A stretch of DNA of 64,000 bases from Ctena decussata (lineage: Eukaryota; Mollusca; Bivalvia; Lucinida; Lucinidae): the NCBI GenBank assembly GCA_963989385.1, contig OZ022499.1:53123757-53187756 (forward strand), given 5' to 3'. The notes beneath the pieces are model-generated. The model was given only the letters and a program-made list of their open reading frames with translations. It had not been told where the DNA came from and did not search any database. Shown here in pieces: positions 1 to 9,945 of this stretch; positions within the stretch are counted from its first letter, which is position 1; each line of letters starts with the position of its first letter. The translations under genes and the position numbers were made by a program.

Positions 1-127
1 ATAGGTGAGAAGCTTGCAAAAGCTTCACATTTTTTCAATAAAAAATTTTGCCGTATTTGAGATATTGATGTTTGAAATTTTAATGTCTCGTTAACTAAGG
101 AGGTCGTTAGTTTTGGACAACTGGGCC
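1..127. repeat. Right part of a MITE cut by the window edge
   Basis: The sequence ends with a gttagtttt..caactgggcc terminus shared with copies at 38188-38429, 47464-47633, 48044-48288 and 50872-51113. Those copies have an inverted terminus reading gggcccagttgttcaaagc and an AAGCTT-centred hairpin. Only the right half lies in this window. It is non-coding. Confidence 0.7.
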
Positions 128-140
128 ATGATCTTTGATT

Positions 141-1676
141 ATGTCCCCCCACCAAAGGTGAGGGGGGACATATTGTTTTCAGTGGGGATCCCGTCGGCGT
201 CAGCGTCGGCGTGACAGATTCTTGTATGCGCGATATCTCTTGAACCAATGGATGGAATTTCACCAAACTTGCATGGATATATTATTGGGACAAGCTTATG
301 AGCTGATTAGATTTTGGTGACCTTGACCTCATTTTCAAGGTCACAGGAGGACTTAGATGACAATTTCTTGTATGCGCGATATCTCTTGAACCAATGGGTG
401 GAATTTCACCAAACTTGCATGGATACATCATTGGGACAAGTGTAAGAGCTGATTAGATTTTGGTGACCTTGATCTTATTTTCAAGGTCACTGGAGGACTT
501 AGATGACAATTTCTTGTACCCAATTTCTTGTATGCGCGATATCTCTTGAACCAGTGGATGGAATTTCACCAAACTTGCATGGATACATCATTGGGACAAG
601 TGTAAGAGCTGATTAGATTTTGGTGACCTTGACCTTATTTTCAAGGTCACTGGAGGACTTAGATGACAATTTCTTGTACCCAATTTCTTGCATGCGCAAT
701 ATCTCTTGAACCAGTGGATGGAATTTCACCAAACTTCCATGGATATATCATTGGGACAAGTGTAAGAGCTGATTAGATTTTGGTGACCATGACCTCATTT
801 TCAAGGTCACAGGAGGACTAAGATGACAATTTTTTTTTACCCACTACATCTCCTGAACCAATGGATGGAATTTCACAAAACTTGCATGGATACATTATTG
901 GGACAAGTTTTTGAGCTGATTAGATTTTGGTGACCTTAACCTCATTTTCAAGGTCACTGGAGGACTTGGATGACAATTTCTTGTACTCACTATAACTCCT
1001 GAACCAATGGATGGAATTTCACTAAACTTGCCTGGATACATGATTGGGACAAGTGTATGAGCTGTTTAGATTTTGGTGACCTTGACCTTATTTTCAAGGT
1101 CACTGGAGGACTAACATGGCAATTCCTTGTACCCACAATATCTCCTGAACCAATAGATGGAATTTTGCCAAACTTACGTGGCTACATGATTTGGACAAGT
1201 TTAAGAGCTGAACAAAATTTTGGTGACCTTGACCTCATTTTCAAGGTCACAGGAGGAGTTAGACATGTGAAAATTTCTCTAAATTTGATGTATCTCTTTA
1301 AGCTTTGGCTTGATTTCCACTTTACTTTCTTAGATATACCTATGAGACAGTCTCAAGAGTGTAGTGTGTTTTGATGACCTTGACCCATTTTCAAGGTCAA
1401 AAGCTATCTTACAAATGCGTATTTTTCTCTCTTAAAAATGAGATATCTTGAACCAGTGGATGGATATTCATCAGACTTGCATGAATGTATTATTGTGACA
1501 GGTTTAAGACATGTTTAGTAGTTGGTGACCTTGACCCATTTTTGAAGGACATAGTCTTCTATGTAGGATATCTTTAGAACCAGTGGATGGATTTTGTCCA
1601 AACTTGCATAGATATTTTATTTGTACAGGCTTTTTATTCATTAGAGGGGATGGGAAATGGGCTGGTGGGGGGACAT
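141..1676. mobile_element. 1.5-kb repeat element with 13-bp terminal inverted repeats and about nine internal tandem units
   Basis: The ends are perfect inverted repeats (ATGTCCCCCCACC and its complement). Between them are about nine tandem units of roughly 145-160 bp. Each unit carries the phrases ctcttgaaccaatggatgg and gattagattttggtgacc and a pair of inverted TCAAGGTCA-like motifs. The 5' end has a gtcggcgtcagcgtcgg tract typical of dispersed invertebrate repeats. Short ORFs inside it are made of repeat units and are not credible genes. Confidence 0.75.
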
Positions 1677-1699
1677 CAGTTTTTCTCTGGAAAACATTT

Positions 1700-1905
1700 C
1701 TAGTTTTCACTTGTGAAGCTTCTCTATGATTCTGTGACTGTAAGCAGCTTTTCTCTGATGCTAACCCTTTAAATTTGTTGAAATCCTTTTACTATACAGT
1801 AATTTGTTGAAATGTGCGCTTATTTAAGAAAGTTTGCCACAAGTATTTGCTACCAGTTTGAAAAAGTTAGTGCACAGGGCGCTAATAAGGTCGATTAGGG
1901 TATGC
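1700..1905. repeat. Dispersed repeat fragment (gcgcttat / gcgctaataaggtcga family)
   Basis: It shares gcagcttttctctgatg, gcgcttat and gcgctaataaggtcga with copies at 15998-16395 and 45222-45570. It looks like one arm of a palindromic element whose ends read taccgtaatcgacc. It is non-coding. Confidence 0.6.
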
Positions 1906-2387
1906 AAAATAGGAATTGCATGTATTTTGTTTTGGTGGATGAATCATGAATTTTCACACTTTTATGAGCATCAGTTCTAAAGTCATCAGCAGTCAAAACT
2001 ATGAAAGGCAGTGTGTTGATCATTATTACATTTTTTTCTGTTATTTATTATTGACCAAAAGATGACTGTTGCTGCAAAAGATGAATCTGATTTAGAACAA
2101 TCTGAAGTTACTGTTTAGTGTAATGGTGATACTAAATTAAGCATGAAAGGGTCTCAAGATAGGTGAAATAAAAGTGCAGCTGAACTTCATTAGAAACTTA
2201 TATAGAAAATGGTAGACTGCATACTCTTTTAAGTTTTCCATGTAATATTTTTTTTTGCATGGATAAATAGAATTATAGTTGTTTCCTACACATGGGCCTC
2301 AGCATGTATTAGGACGCTCAGGCTTCATTGTTATGAGATTTTAATTGCATTAACAATTTGAAAGTGTCACTTTGCATTACTTTACAG
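1906..2387. other. Intron upstream of exon 1
   Basis: AT-rich sequence without a credible ORF or recognised repeat. It ends in the pyrimidine tract and tttacag acceptor of zinc-finger exon 1. Confidence 0.5.
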
Positions 2388-2614
2388 ATTACACAGAACA
2401 GTTTAGAGGTCCATCTGGTACACAGGTGACTACTCATAAATGTGAAATGTGTGGAAAGTGTTTCTACCAGAGGACAGATCTCATCAGACATATCAGAACG
2501 CATACTGGAGAGAAGCCATATCAATGTGATATTTGTCAGAAATTCTTTTCAAGGAAAGGAAATATGCAGTCTCACAGGAAACTGCATTTTGTAAGACATC
2601 AGAGCTCTAGATAA
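2388..2614 (+). CDS. Zinc-finger cassette exon 1 (alternative 3'-terminal exon, two C2H2 fingers)
   Basis: This is a terminal coding exon of 75 residues after acceptor tttacag, phase 1. Finger 1 has C19, C22, H35, H39; finger 2 has C47, C50, H63, H67; they are joined by a TGEKPYQ linker. Recognition-helix residues at -1, 2, 3, 6 are Q,T,D,R and R,G,N,S. Finger 2 carries the SRKGNM signature of exons 1-7. The expected role is sequence-specific DNA binding in the nucleus as one interchangeable C-terminus of a larger protein whose N-terminal exons lie outside the window. The last codons (SSR) and the TAA stop lie in the terminal repeat of a MITE starting at about 2600, so the tail was rewritten by an insertion. 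A separate small gene is less likely, since there is no start codon of its own. Confidence 0.9.
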
Positions 2615-2772
2615 TTTTTCTTATTTCTCATCGAAACCATATGTTGTGACCCCTCATCTGAATCGTCTCGTCGAGACGGTTCAGATGAGGGGTCACAACA
2701 TATGTTTTTATGCAGAATTAACAAAAATTATCCCTAATTATCACCAAATACGCCCTTTTATCTAGAGCTCTG
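2600..2772. mobile_element. Palindromic MITE (GAGCTCTAGATAA family), overlapping the end of exon 1
   Basis: The terminal inverted repeats are CAGAGCTCTAGATAA and its complement. The centre is a long hairpin built on atatgttgtgacccctcat. Related copies are at 3208-3433, 4567-4769 and 62718-62921, with degenerate ones near 42430-42585 and 6740-6865. In this copy the left arm is shortened just after GATAA, and that TAA is the exon 1 stop codon. Confidence 0.85.
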
Positions 2773-2839
2773 GACATTAAGCATGTAAAGTATTGCCATG
2801 TGGATTAATGAGAGATCCAGTTGTATTCAGTTAACCTGT

Positions 2840-3095
2840 TTATTTCTGAATACTGTACTGGAGAGACGCTGAATCACTATGCCATTTGTCTGATATTTTT
2901 CTCTAGGAAAGGAATGCTGGAGACTTACTTTCCTAGGAAAGGACAGTTTGTGAGACAATAATTATTTAAGTATTGCCATGTGGATTTGTGAGACATTTTG
3001 TTGTGTTTACCTTTTACTTCTGAATACAAGAGAGAAGCCATATCAGTATGACATCAGAGGTTCTTCTCAATGGCAAATTATAGAATCTCTTCAAT
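2840..3095 (+). pseudogene. Two decayed tandem copies of exon 1
   Basis: Two successive blocks begin with tattgccatgtggatt and contain broken linker segments: tactggagagacgct near 2855 and agagagaagccatatcag near 3028. Between them is a finger-2 remnant at about 2886-2925 (ctctaggaaaggaatgctgg, compare SRKGNM of exon 1). Frames are disrupted and the cysteines are mostly lost, so neither copy can encode a finger. Confidence 0.7.
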
Positions 3096-3207
3096 GTCCT
3101 GGTATTGCCATTGAGAGATACAAAAGTCCCATTGATGTTCAGTTTGTAATCTTTTTACCTCAAAATACCTGAAACTGATCCTTTCTTTTTGACACAACTC
3201 ATATAAT

Positions 3208-3433
3208 CAGTGCTGCAGATAAGAAGGGTTATCAGGGATAATTTAGGGATAATTTTCCATATTTCTCCATAGAAACATACTTTATGACCCCTCATTAAAG
3301 CCATCTCACTGAGACTGTTAGAACCATCTTACTGAGACAGTTCTAATGAGGGGTCACAACATAAGTTTCTGTTGAGAAATAAGAAAAATTATCTTTGAAT
3401 TATCCTCAATACCCCCTCTTATCTGGAGCTCTG
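3208..3433. mobile_element. MITE, GAGCTCTAGATAA family
   Basis: Diverged copy with the same central hairpin (gacccctcatt..aatgaggggtc) and a right end reading cttatctggagctctg. It lies among relics of exon 1. Confidence 0.75.
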
Positions 3434-3754
3434 AATATTATAGGCAAGGAGAATTAGACAAAACTGTAGCTTATTTTAAAGGCAGACATTGTAGCTCAAA
3501 ATGAGACAGCATATTGTTCATTGAGCTGCCTCATCTTGATCAACACAGTATGAAAGTTTGGAGTGCATGAAATCCAGATAAGATGTGGTTTGAGGATAAC
3601 TGTTCTCAATGCAAACATGTTAAGACCCCTCTCTGGAACTTGGCAAGATTGTTCTAATGAGGGGTATAAGTGATAAATAAATTATACACAGTAAATATCA
3701 TACAGTTATTCTCAACACCCTACCTTCTTTTGACCTGATGCATGCAAGTAAATG

Positions 3755-4140
3755 CTCACAAATGTTTAGTATTATGTAGAAAGTATTTCTGTCAGAAGAC
3801 AGATCTCACCAGACTTTTAAGAATACATTCTGGAGAGAAGCCATATTGATATACCATTTGAGCAGCAACACGAGAATACCAACAAAGTGGTTGTGCGGCC
3901 AGCGCAGACTCAGATCAGCCTGGGCATCCGCCCAGTCTGATCAGAGTCTTCGCTGTCCGTGGAGCTAGCTTAGACCCTTAGATACCCGTTAAGCGCTTAC
4001 CGAAGAGTCTGATAAGACTTGTTTGATTCCAAGGCTGATCTTAGTCTGCGCTGGGCGCACAACCACATTGTTGGTTTTGTCGTGTCGCGGCTCATTTGTC
4101 AAAGATTCTTCTCAAGAAAAAGAAACAACAATAAGAGAAC
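3755..4140 (+). pseudogene. Third relic of exon 1, split by a MITE
   Basis: Positions 3770-3859 resemble the end of finger 1 and the linker of exon 1 (tgtcagaagacagatctcac, then ctggagagaagccatat). The finger-2 part resumes at 4094 (atttgtcaaagattcttctc, compare QKFFSRK). The MITE at 3860-4093 separates the halves, with an ATTT duplication on each side. The copy is dead: several Cys and His codons are lost and the frame is broken. Confidence 0.8.
3860..4093. mobile_element. Palindromic MITE (GAGCCGCAACACGAG family), copy 1
   Basis: The element is flanked by ATTT on both sides. Its arms contain accaacaaagtggttgtg and agactcagatcagcctggg, repeated inverted. Other copies are at 8348-8585, 25242-25435, 31560-31799, 32415-32654, 36413-36649, 36825-37050, 48948-49183 and 49634-49869. 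It is non-autonomous and non-coding. Confidence 0.9.
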
Positions 4141-4285
4141 TAAAGGACTGCTTCTTTTGTGTACACTGTGTTTTTTTGCAATTGATATAACATAATTTGT
4201 TGAAAATATACCATAATGCAGTGAGTTTTAAGAAAAGATAAGATGTGACTGGAGGGCTTACTTACACTGGAGGGCTCTGATAGCT

Positions 4286-4508
4286 TTAACCCATTGCATT
4301 CTGGGTATTTTTTGTCGTCTGCTGAAATTGTCGTCTGCACCAAAAATCAAGAACATTTTGACAGTATTGGTCTAGCTCTTGTAGAAATGATGTCTAGGCA
4401 GCAAACAGTTTCGATTTCAGATCAGGCCCCACGTTTGTGGGGCCTGATCTGGAACCAAACTGTTTGCCCAGATACCCCTAAAGGGGTATCCCGAATGGAA
4501 TGGGTTAA
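4286..4508. mobile_element. MITE (TTAACCCATTGCATTCTGGG family), copy 1
   Basis: The ends are ttaacccattgcattctggg and gaatggaatgggttaa. The centre is a hairpin: aggccccacgtttgtggggcct flanked by caaacagtt arms. Copies are at 6494-6705 (inverted), 32108-32335, 48605-48802 and 49264-49488. Confidence 0.85.
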
Positions 4509-4566
4509 GTATCCCAGCTTCAGGTGCTTTGAGGTATCCAGAGTAAATTTGTTTTAGAATGGAAAT

Positions 4567-4769
4567 CAGAGCTCTAGATAAGAGGGAGTATTTGGTGATA
4601 ATTAGGGATAATTTTTGTTAATTCCACTTAAAAACATATGTTGTGACCCCTCATCTGAACCGTCTCGATGAGACGGTTCAGATGAGTGGTCACAACATAT
4701 GGTTTCGATGAGAAATAAGAAAAATTATCCTTAATTATCATCAAATACTCCCTCTTATCTAGAGCTCTG
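4567..4769. mobile_element. MITE, GAGCTCTAGATAA family (best-preserved copy)
   Basis: An intact palindrome runs from CAGAGCTCTAG to CTAGAGCTCTG, with the atatgttgtgacccctcat hairpin in the middle. It is the reference for the terminal repeat that supplies the exon 1 stop codon. Confidence 0.85.
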
Positions 4770-5367
4770 ATGGAAATTTTACTTGTCAATGTTCATTGGC
4801 TAATGACACTTGTTGGAGGAGCTAGAGTTATTTATGAAGTTTTTCATAGAAATTTAGCTTCTCTCGCTAGCTTTACTGTTCTGCAGGTAGCTTCTCCCAC
4901 TAGCGGCATCACTATATGAATGTCGAAAAGTGTAACTTGAAGTCTTATGTTTACACTTTTTTTAAGACATACATATTGTTTATTGGGTGTTATATTCCTA
5001 TTATGCAACAGTCCAGTGACACTGCTATTTCATTAAACGAAATACCCCATCTCACTTAGGTAATAACATAATAGGGTCATATAAAAACCATTACAGAGTG
5101 GTAAAAAGAAAAATACACATAATTATTGATACAATAAAACATTAGTGGCCTTGTTTTGTCCTTTTGTCTAACAACTGTATCCATAGCTGAATGTTATTCA
5201 GACATTATGATATTCAGTCACATCGTTCTTATATTACGACATCAGTTTCATATCACAGCACGTGAGCTACTATCCTGAAGGCATTCCTCATTTTCCAAAT
5301 CGGTTCATGTAACCCTTTTCAGACTAGAAACCCATTGAGGGCAGAAGCAGACCCAGTTCAGATGCCA
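4770..5367. other. Unassigned intronic sequence
   Basis: AT-rich and without a credible ORF. Nothing recognised apart from weak similarity to general mollusc-type repeat debris. Confidence 0.4.
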
Positions 5368-5564
5368 CAAAACACATCATCCGGTCAGAGTCTTATTTAA
5401 CAAAACACATCATCCGGTCAGAGTCTTATTTAACAAAACACATCATCCGGTCAGAGTCTTATTTAACAAAACACATCATCCGGTCAGAGTCTTATTTAAC
5501 AAAACACATCATCCGGTCAGAGTCTTATTTATTAAATAAGACTCTGACCGGATGATGTGTTTTG
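5368..5564. repeat. Five 33-bp direct repeats followed by one exact inverted copy
   Basis: The 33-bp unit (starts caaaacacatcatccggtca) is repeated head to tail from 5368 to about 5530. The exact reverse complement of the unit then occupies 5532-5564. Repeats abut without spacers, so this is a minisatellite with a fold-back end, not a CRISPR. It lies 187 bp upstream of exon 2. Confidence 0.9.
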
Positions 5565-5751
5565 TCACTCGCTCACTCACTGCCCGGTGACACTGTTTGC
5601 TTACAGGAATTTCTATGCAAATTAAGCTCCACCAGAAATCCCTGAAATCACAAATGGACTTATCCAGATGATAAGGATGGACAAGTCCACTGGTCAAAGT
5701 AGGGTTAAGGGAAAAATGCTGCAAATGTAAATTTATTAATTTTGATTTCAG

Positions 5752-5963
5752 GGCCAGACTCCATTGAGATGTTAGATGTATCAGTTGTAATGCGAAACCC
5801 GTGTCCCTACTGCAAGAAGGAGTTTTACGCAAAGAATGATCTGACCCGCCATATACGATCACATACAGGAGAAAAACCCTATGACTGTGATATTTGTGGG
5901 AAAAAATTCTCCTTGAAAGGAAACCGAGATGCACATAGACGGAACTTTCACTTTCTGAACTAG
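5752..5963 (+). CDS. Zinc-finger cassette exon 2 (alternative 3'-terminal exon)
   Basis: The acceptor is tgatttcag, phase 1, and the exon encodes 70 residues. Finger 1: C18, C21, H34, H38, helix residues A,N,D,R. Linker TGEKPYD. Finger 2: C46, C49, H62, H67, with a four-residue His spacing and helix L,G,N,A. The SLKGN block places it with exons 1-7. The leader of 17 residues resembles no other exon. The tail is only FLN after the last His. A duplicated fragment of the 3' region (aactaggagggcttgcaaaattaatg) recurs at about 6100 without a finger. Confidence 0.92.
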
Positions 5964-6493
5964 GAGGGCTTGCAAAATTAATGAGTTGCGGTCTATTACG
6001 AAATCGAGGATCAACATTCTTTGCCATTCTGCTCATTATTTCTGTTTCAAATAACTACATGTAGTGTGCAGCAAGACGGTACTTTCTCTTTCCGAACTAG
6101 GAGAGCTTGCAAAATTAATGATATGAGTAGCAGTCTATTATGAAATCCAAGATCAACAATCTTGGCCATTCTGCGCATTATAACTGCATGTAGTGTGCAG
6201 CAAAATAAAGGACTTGTTTGATGCCCCGCAGTTGCATTATAACATTTCACTGTTTTGTGTGAAGGTCAATTTCTTGGTAACACCAAAGGATAGACCAATG
6301 ATTCTTTGCATACAATTGCATCTAGGAAAATTTAAAGTAACAGACCTTTCCAGATCAGAAGATTGCAAATACATGTGTATATATATTTGAAAGATGGAGA
6401 TTTCTTTATAAGTGATTGAAGATAGTTAATAAAAGTGACAGTTTTGATAGTTTTATCCAGTGTCCTTGACCTAAATTCCATTTTTTTTTTACA
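5964..6493. other. 3' flank of exon 2 with a local duplication
   Basis: The segment at about 5950-6060 (gaactagga..cttgcaaaattaatga, then a ccattctgc motif and a catgtagtgtgcagcaa end) recurs at about 6061-6205. This is a tandem duplication of about 140 bp of the 3' UTR-like region. No clear polyadenylation signal was assigned. Confidence 0.5.
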
Positions 6494-6705
6494 AATTCCA
6501 TTTGGGATACCCCTTCTGGGCAAACAGTTTGGATCCAGATCAGGCCCCACGTTTGTAGGGCCTGATCTGAGATCCAAACTGTTTGCTGCCTAGACATCAC
6601 TTCTACAAGAGTTAGTTAGACCAAAATTGTCAACACATTCTTGATTTTTGATGCAGACGACAATTTCAGCAGACGACAAAAAATACCCAAAATGCAATGG
6701 GTTAA
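6494..6705. mobile_element. MITE (TTAACCCATTGCATT family), copy 2, inverted
   Basis: It reads attccatttgggataccc to aatgcaatgggttaa. The central hairpin aggccccacgtttgtagggcct is preserved. Confidence 0.8.
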
Positions 6706-7356
6706 GATGTATAGATACACCACCATGTTTTCCTATCACATTTTCAAAGGGATCTCAGATATTTTCTGTACTGTTCCATCAAACTTCACATTGTGGCATC
6801 CCATTAGAATCGCCTCGATGGGGCTATTCTAATTGGATTCCACAGTGTATAGTTTGATGGACAAGTAAGAAAAAAATTCTACAAATCTACATTGAATTTT
6901 CATTATTGTCCTTGGTATATGAAGCCAAAATTAATCTGTACTTTAAGTCTAATATGTCATTTTCATTAAATTGCAAAATTTTGATACCTCAGATACAGTA
7001 ATGTAAACCATGGAAAACAGAAAGTATGAAACTGTCACTTTATACTGGTATATCAAAACAATATGGTCAGTTGTGTAGAATTATGGTTCAAATGTAAATT
7101 GTGTTCAGGTATTGTTAATAGCTTTGTGTGTGTGTGGGGGGGGGGGGGGGGGGGGGTATATGTTCCCTGAAGTAAATTTTAACCTGCAATAAAGGAAATG
7201 GAATTATGACATTCTGAGCAATGGTCTGCCTTCAGGACTGAATGGGGGACAGGACATCTGCACTGCACTACAAAACTACATTTTAGCGTGTTTATATATG
7301 CATAGAGGTGTCCTGTTAACTTCTTAATTGACTACGAAATATTCATTTTATTGCAG
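6706..7356. other. Intron upstream of exon 3
   Basis: It holds a degenerate palindrome at about 6740-6865 (ccattagaatcgcctcgatgg hairpin region), distantly like the GAGCTCTAGATAA family. A run of about 20 G lies at 7136-7157. The rest is unrecognised. Confidence 0.5.
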
Positions 7357-7616
7357 AAAACCCTGGTATTCCATTTGACAGAGAAGATGTAGGAACAAAA
7401 GAAATGTATACTAAGTATCCAATGGCAACAGGGCAAATGGGATTCATGTGTACGATATGTGGTAAAACTTTCAGATTTAAGTGGGACATGAAATGCCATG
7501 TTCGTGTACATACTGGAGAGAAGCCGTACACTTGTGAGATTTGTAACAAACAGTTTGCTCTGAAAGGGAACATGAAGAAACACCAGATGTTGAGGCACTT
7601 TGATCTGCCGTTTTAA
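7357..7616 (+). CDS. Zinc-finger cassette exon 3 (alternative 3'-terminal exon)
   Basis: The acceptor is attgcag, phase 1, and the exon encodes 86 residues with the longest leader after exon 11. Finger 1: C32, C35, H48, H52, helix F,W,D,C, an unusual set with two aromatics. Linker TGEKPYT. Finger 2: C60, C63, H76, H81 with a four-residue His spacing, helix L,G,N,K. The stop TAA (7614-7616) lies inside the TTAA that begins the following MITE, so the 3' UTR starts as transposon. An internal ATG at 7404 exists, but the leader reads open back to the acceptor, so splicing is preferred over an independent start. Confidence 0.92.
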
Positions 7617-7814
7617 GGTGAATGGGTACACTTTCAGGGAAGCAACTCTGTTTTTTTTTCTTTTTTCTTTTGTCTCCCTTTCATTTGGAGTCAACTTTTA
7701 AAAGAATTTGCTTTGTTAGCAGCTTTCATCCAGGGAAGCAATCAGAAAGACACAAAATTTGCTTTCCATTGTAAAAAATGGTAGCCAAACATGGGGTGTA
7801 TCCTTTCACCTTAA
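7613..7814. mobile_element. TTAA-flanked MITE (TTAAGGTGAATGGG family) directly after the exon 3 stop
   Basis: It runs from TTAAGGTGAATGGGTACAC to a right end ttcaccttaa. The middle has cctttcatttggagtcaact and ccagggaagcaa. Relatives include 25643-25886, 37222-37480, 42095-42766 (broken), 43876-44130, 47674-47905 and 53760-53987. TTAA at both ends suggests a piggyBac- or Kolobok-type target, which is inference. Confidence 0.75.
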
Positions 7815-8347
7815 AAAAAGTTCATTTGAAAAGGGAAGGTGACTGTAGCAGTGACCTTATGTTGAATCAGTCAGTTTTATTCATTCTGGAAAGAAGCCTT
7901 ACTGGCTCACAAATTAGTTGTAACTGTTTTGGTCAAAATATTTGTTTCCTGTGTCTTCTTAGTTTAAGGAATCAATACTACACAGAGGATTTTAAGTGAG
8001 TGATCATTTGATATGAAATTTCATGAAATGAGCTTTGGTGAGTTTCATGAATTTCATATGAAATGACCATAAGTTTAAAATTCTGTTTGTCATATTATGA
8101 CCGTTTATAGTCCAGTTTAACAGAGTTTCATGGATGTCTATGGAATGCCACATGTATGCAGTAACTTGTTATGTAATGCTGTGATTATATCAAAGTTTAT
8201 GGAATGGCTATGCAAGACATGATACGATGGTCATAATCTTATGAAAACTGATTATTCATCAAACTTGGCCGCAAAGCTGAGAAAAATTTTAAAGTTTCTG
8301 GCTTACTTTAAACATACCATGTAATTTACAAGGTGGCCAATATATTT
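7815..8347. other. Intergenic or intron sequence with a possible finger relic
   Basis: cattctggaaagaagccttac at about 7880-7900 resembles the HTGEKPY linker coding segment of the live exons, but nothing around it preserves Cys or His. The remainder includes a gaaatttcatgaaatga fold-back near 8015-8065. Confidence 0.3.
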
Positions 8348-8585
8348 GAGCCGCAACACGAGAAAATCAACAAAGTGGTTGTGTGCCGAGCGCAGACTCA
8401 GATCAGTCTGGGCGTCTGCCCAACTACTGATCAGTGTCTTTGCTGTCCGCATGGAGGTAATTTAGACCCTTATGTATCCTTTAAGAGCTTAGCAAAGAGT
8501 CTGATAGGACTGGGCGGATGCCCAGGCTGATCTGAGTCTGCGCTGGGCGAACAATCACTTTGTTGGTTTTCTCGTGTCACGGCTA
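8348..8585. mobile_element. MITE (GAGCCGCAACACGAG family), copy 2
   Basis: Starts gagccgcaacacgag and ends ctcgtgtcacggct, with ATTT on both sides. Confidence 0.9.
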
Positions 8586-8592
8586 ATTTTGA

Positions 8593-8787
8593 GTTAACCA
8601 TCTTACCAAGAATATTTGAACACCTGAACCATTTTTTGAACTTGGTTAATTTGAACCATCTTACCTGTTAATTTGAACCATCTTACCAAGAATATTTGAA
8701 CACCTGAACCATTCTTTGAACTTGGTTAATTTAAACCATCTTACCAAGAATATATGAACACCTGAACCATTTTTTGAACTGGATTAA
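8593..8787. repeat. Tandem repeat, about three units
   Basis: The unit contains aaccatcttaccaagaata and tttgaacacctgaaccattt and is repeated about three times with small changes. Confidence 0.85.
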
Positions 8788-8903
8788 TTTTTTCCTATCA
8801 GGGAGTGTGTTACCATAAAAATTTGGCACAAAATGGTTTTTGCCTCCTCTAGAATGACCCCCAAATATCTATACCAGGATCGGAGGTTATAAAATTTGAG
8901 TAC

Positions 8904-8997
8904 AATCTCAAACTCAAAATAAAGCACACGGATTGGCTGCTTCCAAGCATGTGCTTGGAAGCAGCCAATCGGTGTGCTTTATTTTGAGTTTGAGATT
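8904..8997. repeat. Near-perfect hairpin
   Basis: Arms of about 45 bp (from aatctcaaactcaaaataaa) meet at cttccaagcatgtgcttggaag. It is a solo palindrome and non-coding. Confidence 0.9.
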
Positions 8998-9465
8998 ATT
9001 TTCAAGTTTATGATCTCGAACCCAGTCTTTTGTTATTCTGCTATAAGATGAGATATTCCGCAGACAGATTAAGAATTTTGGGGTTGATTTGGAGGGGACA
9101 CCTGCCACCACCTTATAACTAAATAAAAATGGCGTGATACTGCTGGAAAGGAATTTAGACCATGACCAAGCAAATGAGCTGTCTTATCAGGGTCTACACT
9201 TATTTACCAGGCTAGATGTCTGAGTAGCTAGGATATACCTGGATCCCTTCTATATGATAACAGGTGACAATTTATCATGAAATGAATTGCAACATTCAGA
9301 ACAGGTGCATAATGCATTTACATATAGTGGTGGCTCAGACCAGCTTGTGCATCTGTGCAGTCTTATGAGAGCCTATACTTCATGCTAAGGGCATCTACTA
9401 ACCCTGGGGAATCTACAGGTGAAAAAGGAAGACTACTCAGTGAACTTTGTGACAGTGGCACCATA
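8998..9465. other. Unassigned intronic sequence
   Basis: No ORF of interest and no recognised repeat. Confidence 0.4.
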
Positions 9466-9555
9466 TCAACCCAACATTGTCCAAATATCATGGATGTTGT
9501 TTGAATGTTAACATTCAAACAACATCCATGATATTTGGACAATAATTGGGTTGAT
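9466..9555. repeat. Near-perfect hairpin
   Basis: An inverted repeat centred on gaatgttaacattc, with arms through tccaaatatcatggatgttg, extended outwards by caaccca and tgggttg. Confidence 0.9.
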
Positions 9556-9774
9556 GTTGTGCAAATGTCTTATTCCCTCTGGGTAGGTAGACTAATGGTT
9601 TGAGTATTCAATGTTTGCAGATACATTTTTACATTATTTTGCATATTGTGTCTCAGCTGTTTTGTTTGTAGAACTCAGCTGCTGCATGAGTCAGGAGCTG
9701 TGTTTTCATTTAACCTAATTCACTGTATTTAGACTCAGATTGGTCTGTTTGTCTTACAGATAATGATGCATTTT

Positions 9775-9945
9775 TAGCTCGCCTGAACGAAGTTCAGGAA
9801 GAGCTATTGCACTACTGTCGGCGTTGGCTTTGGTGGCGGTGGCGGCGTTAGCAAAATGTTTAAGTTTTGCGTTAAAGTTTTTTATGTGATGGGCAAAGAG
9901 CTGTCAGGCAAGCTATCCTGTCCCTGTGAAAGGTCTTGTTATGTT
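9775..9945. repeat. Truncated repeat (AGCTCGCCTGAACGAAGTTCAGG type)
   Basis: It starts agctcgcctgaacg with a ggcggtggcggcg tract, like the beginning of the element at 12050-13604. Confidence 0.6.

Noticed and set aside
1057..1374. 105-codon ORF with an internal repeat
   Set aside because: Translation of the tandem repeat units of the element at 141-1676.
5368..5530. Regular direct repeats resembling a CRISPR array
   Set aside because: Units abut with no spacers, and the sequence is animal.
5509..6036. 175-codon minus-strand ORF
   Set aside because: It runs antisense through exon 2 and the 33-bp hairpin repeat; it has no domain and is explained by both.
7864..7990. Possible zinc-finger relic after exon 3
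   Set aside because: Only the linker-like stretch cattctggaaagaagcctta is similar; no Cys or His context survives, so it was not called a pseudogene.
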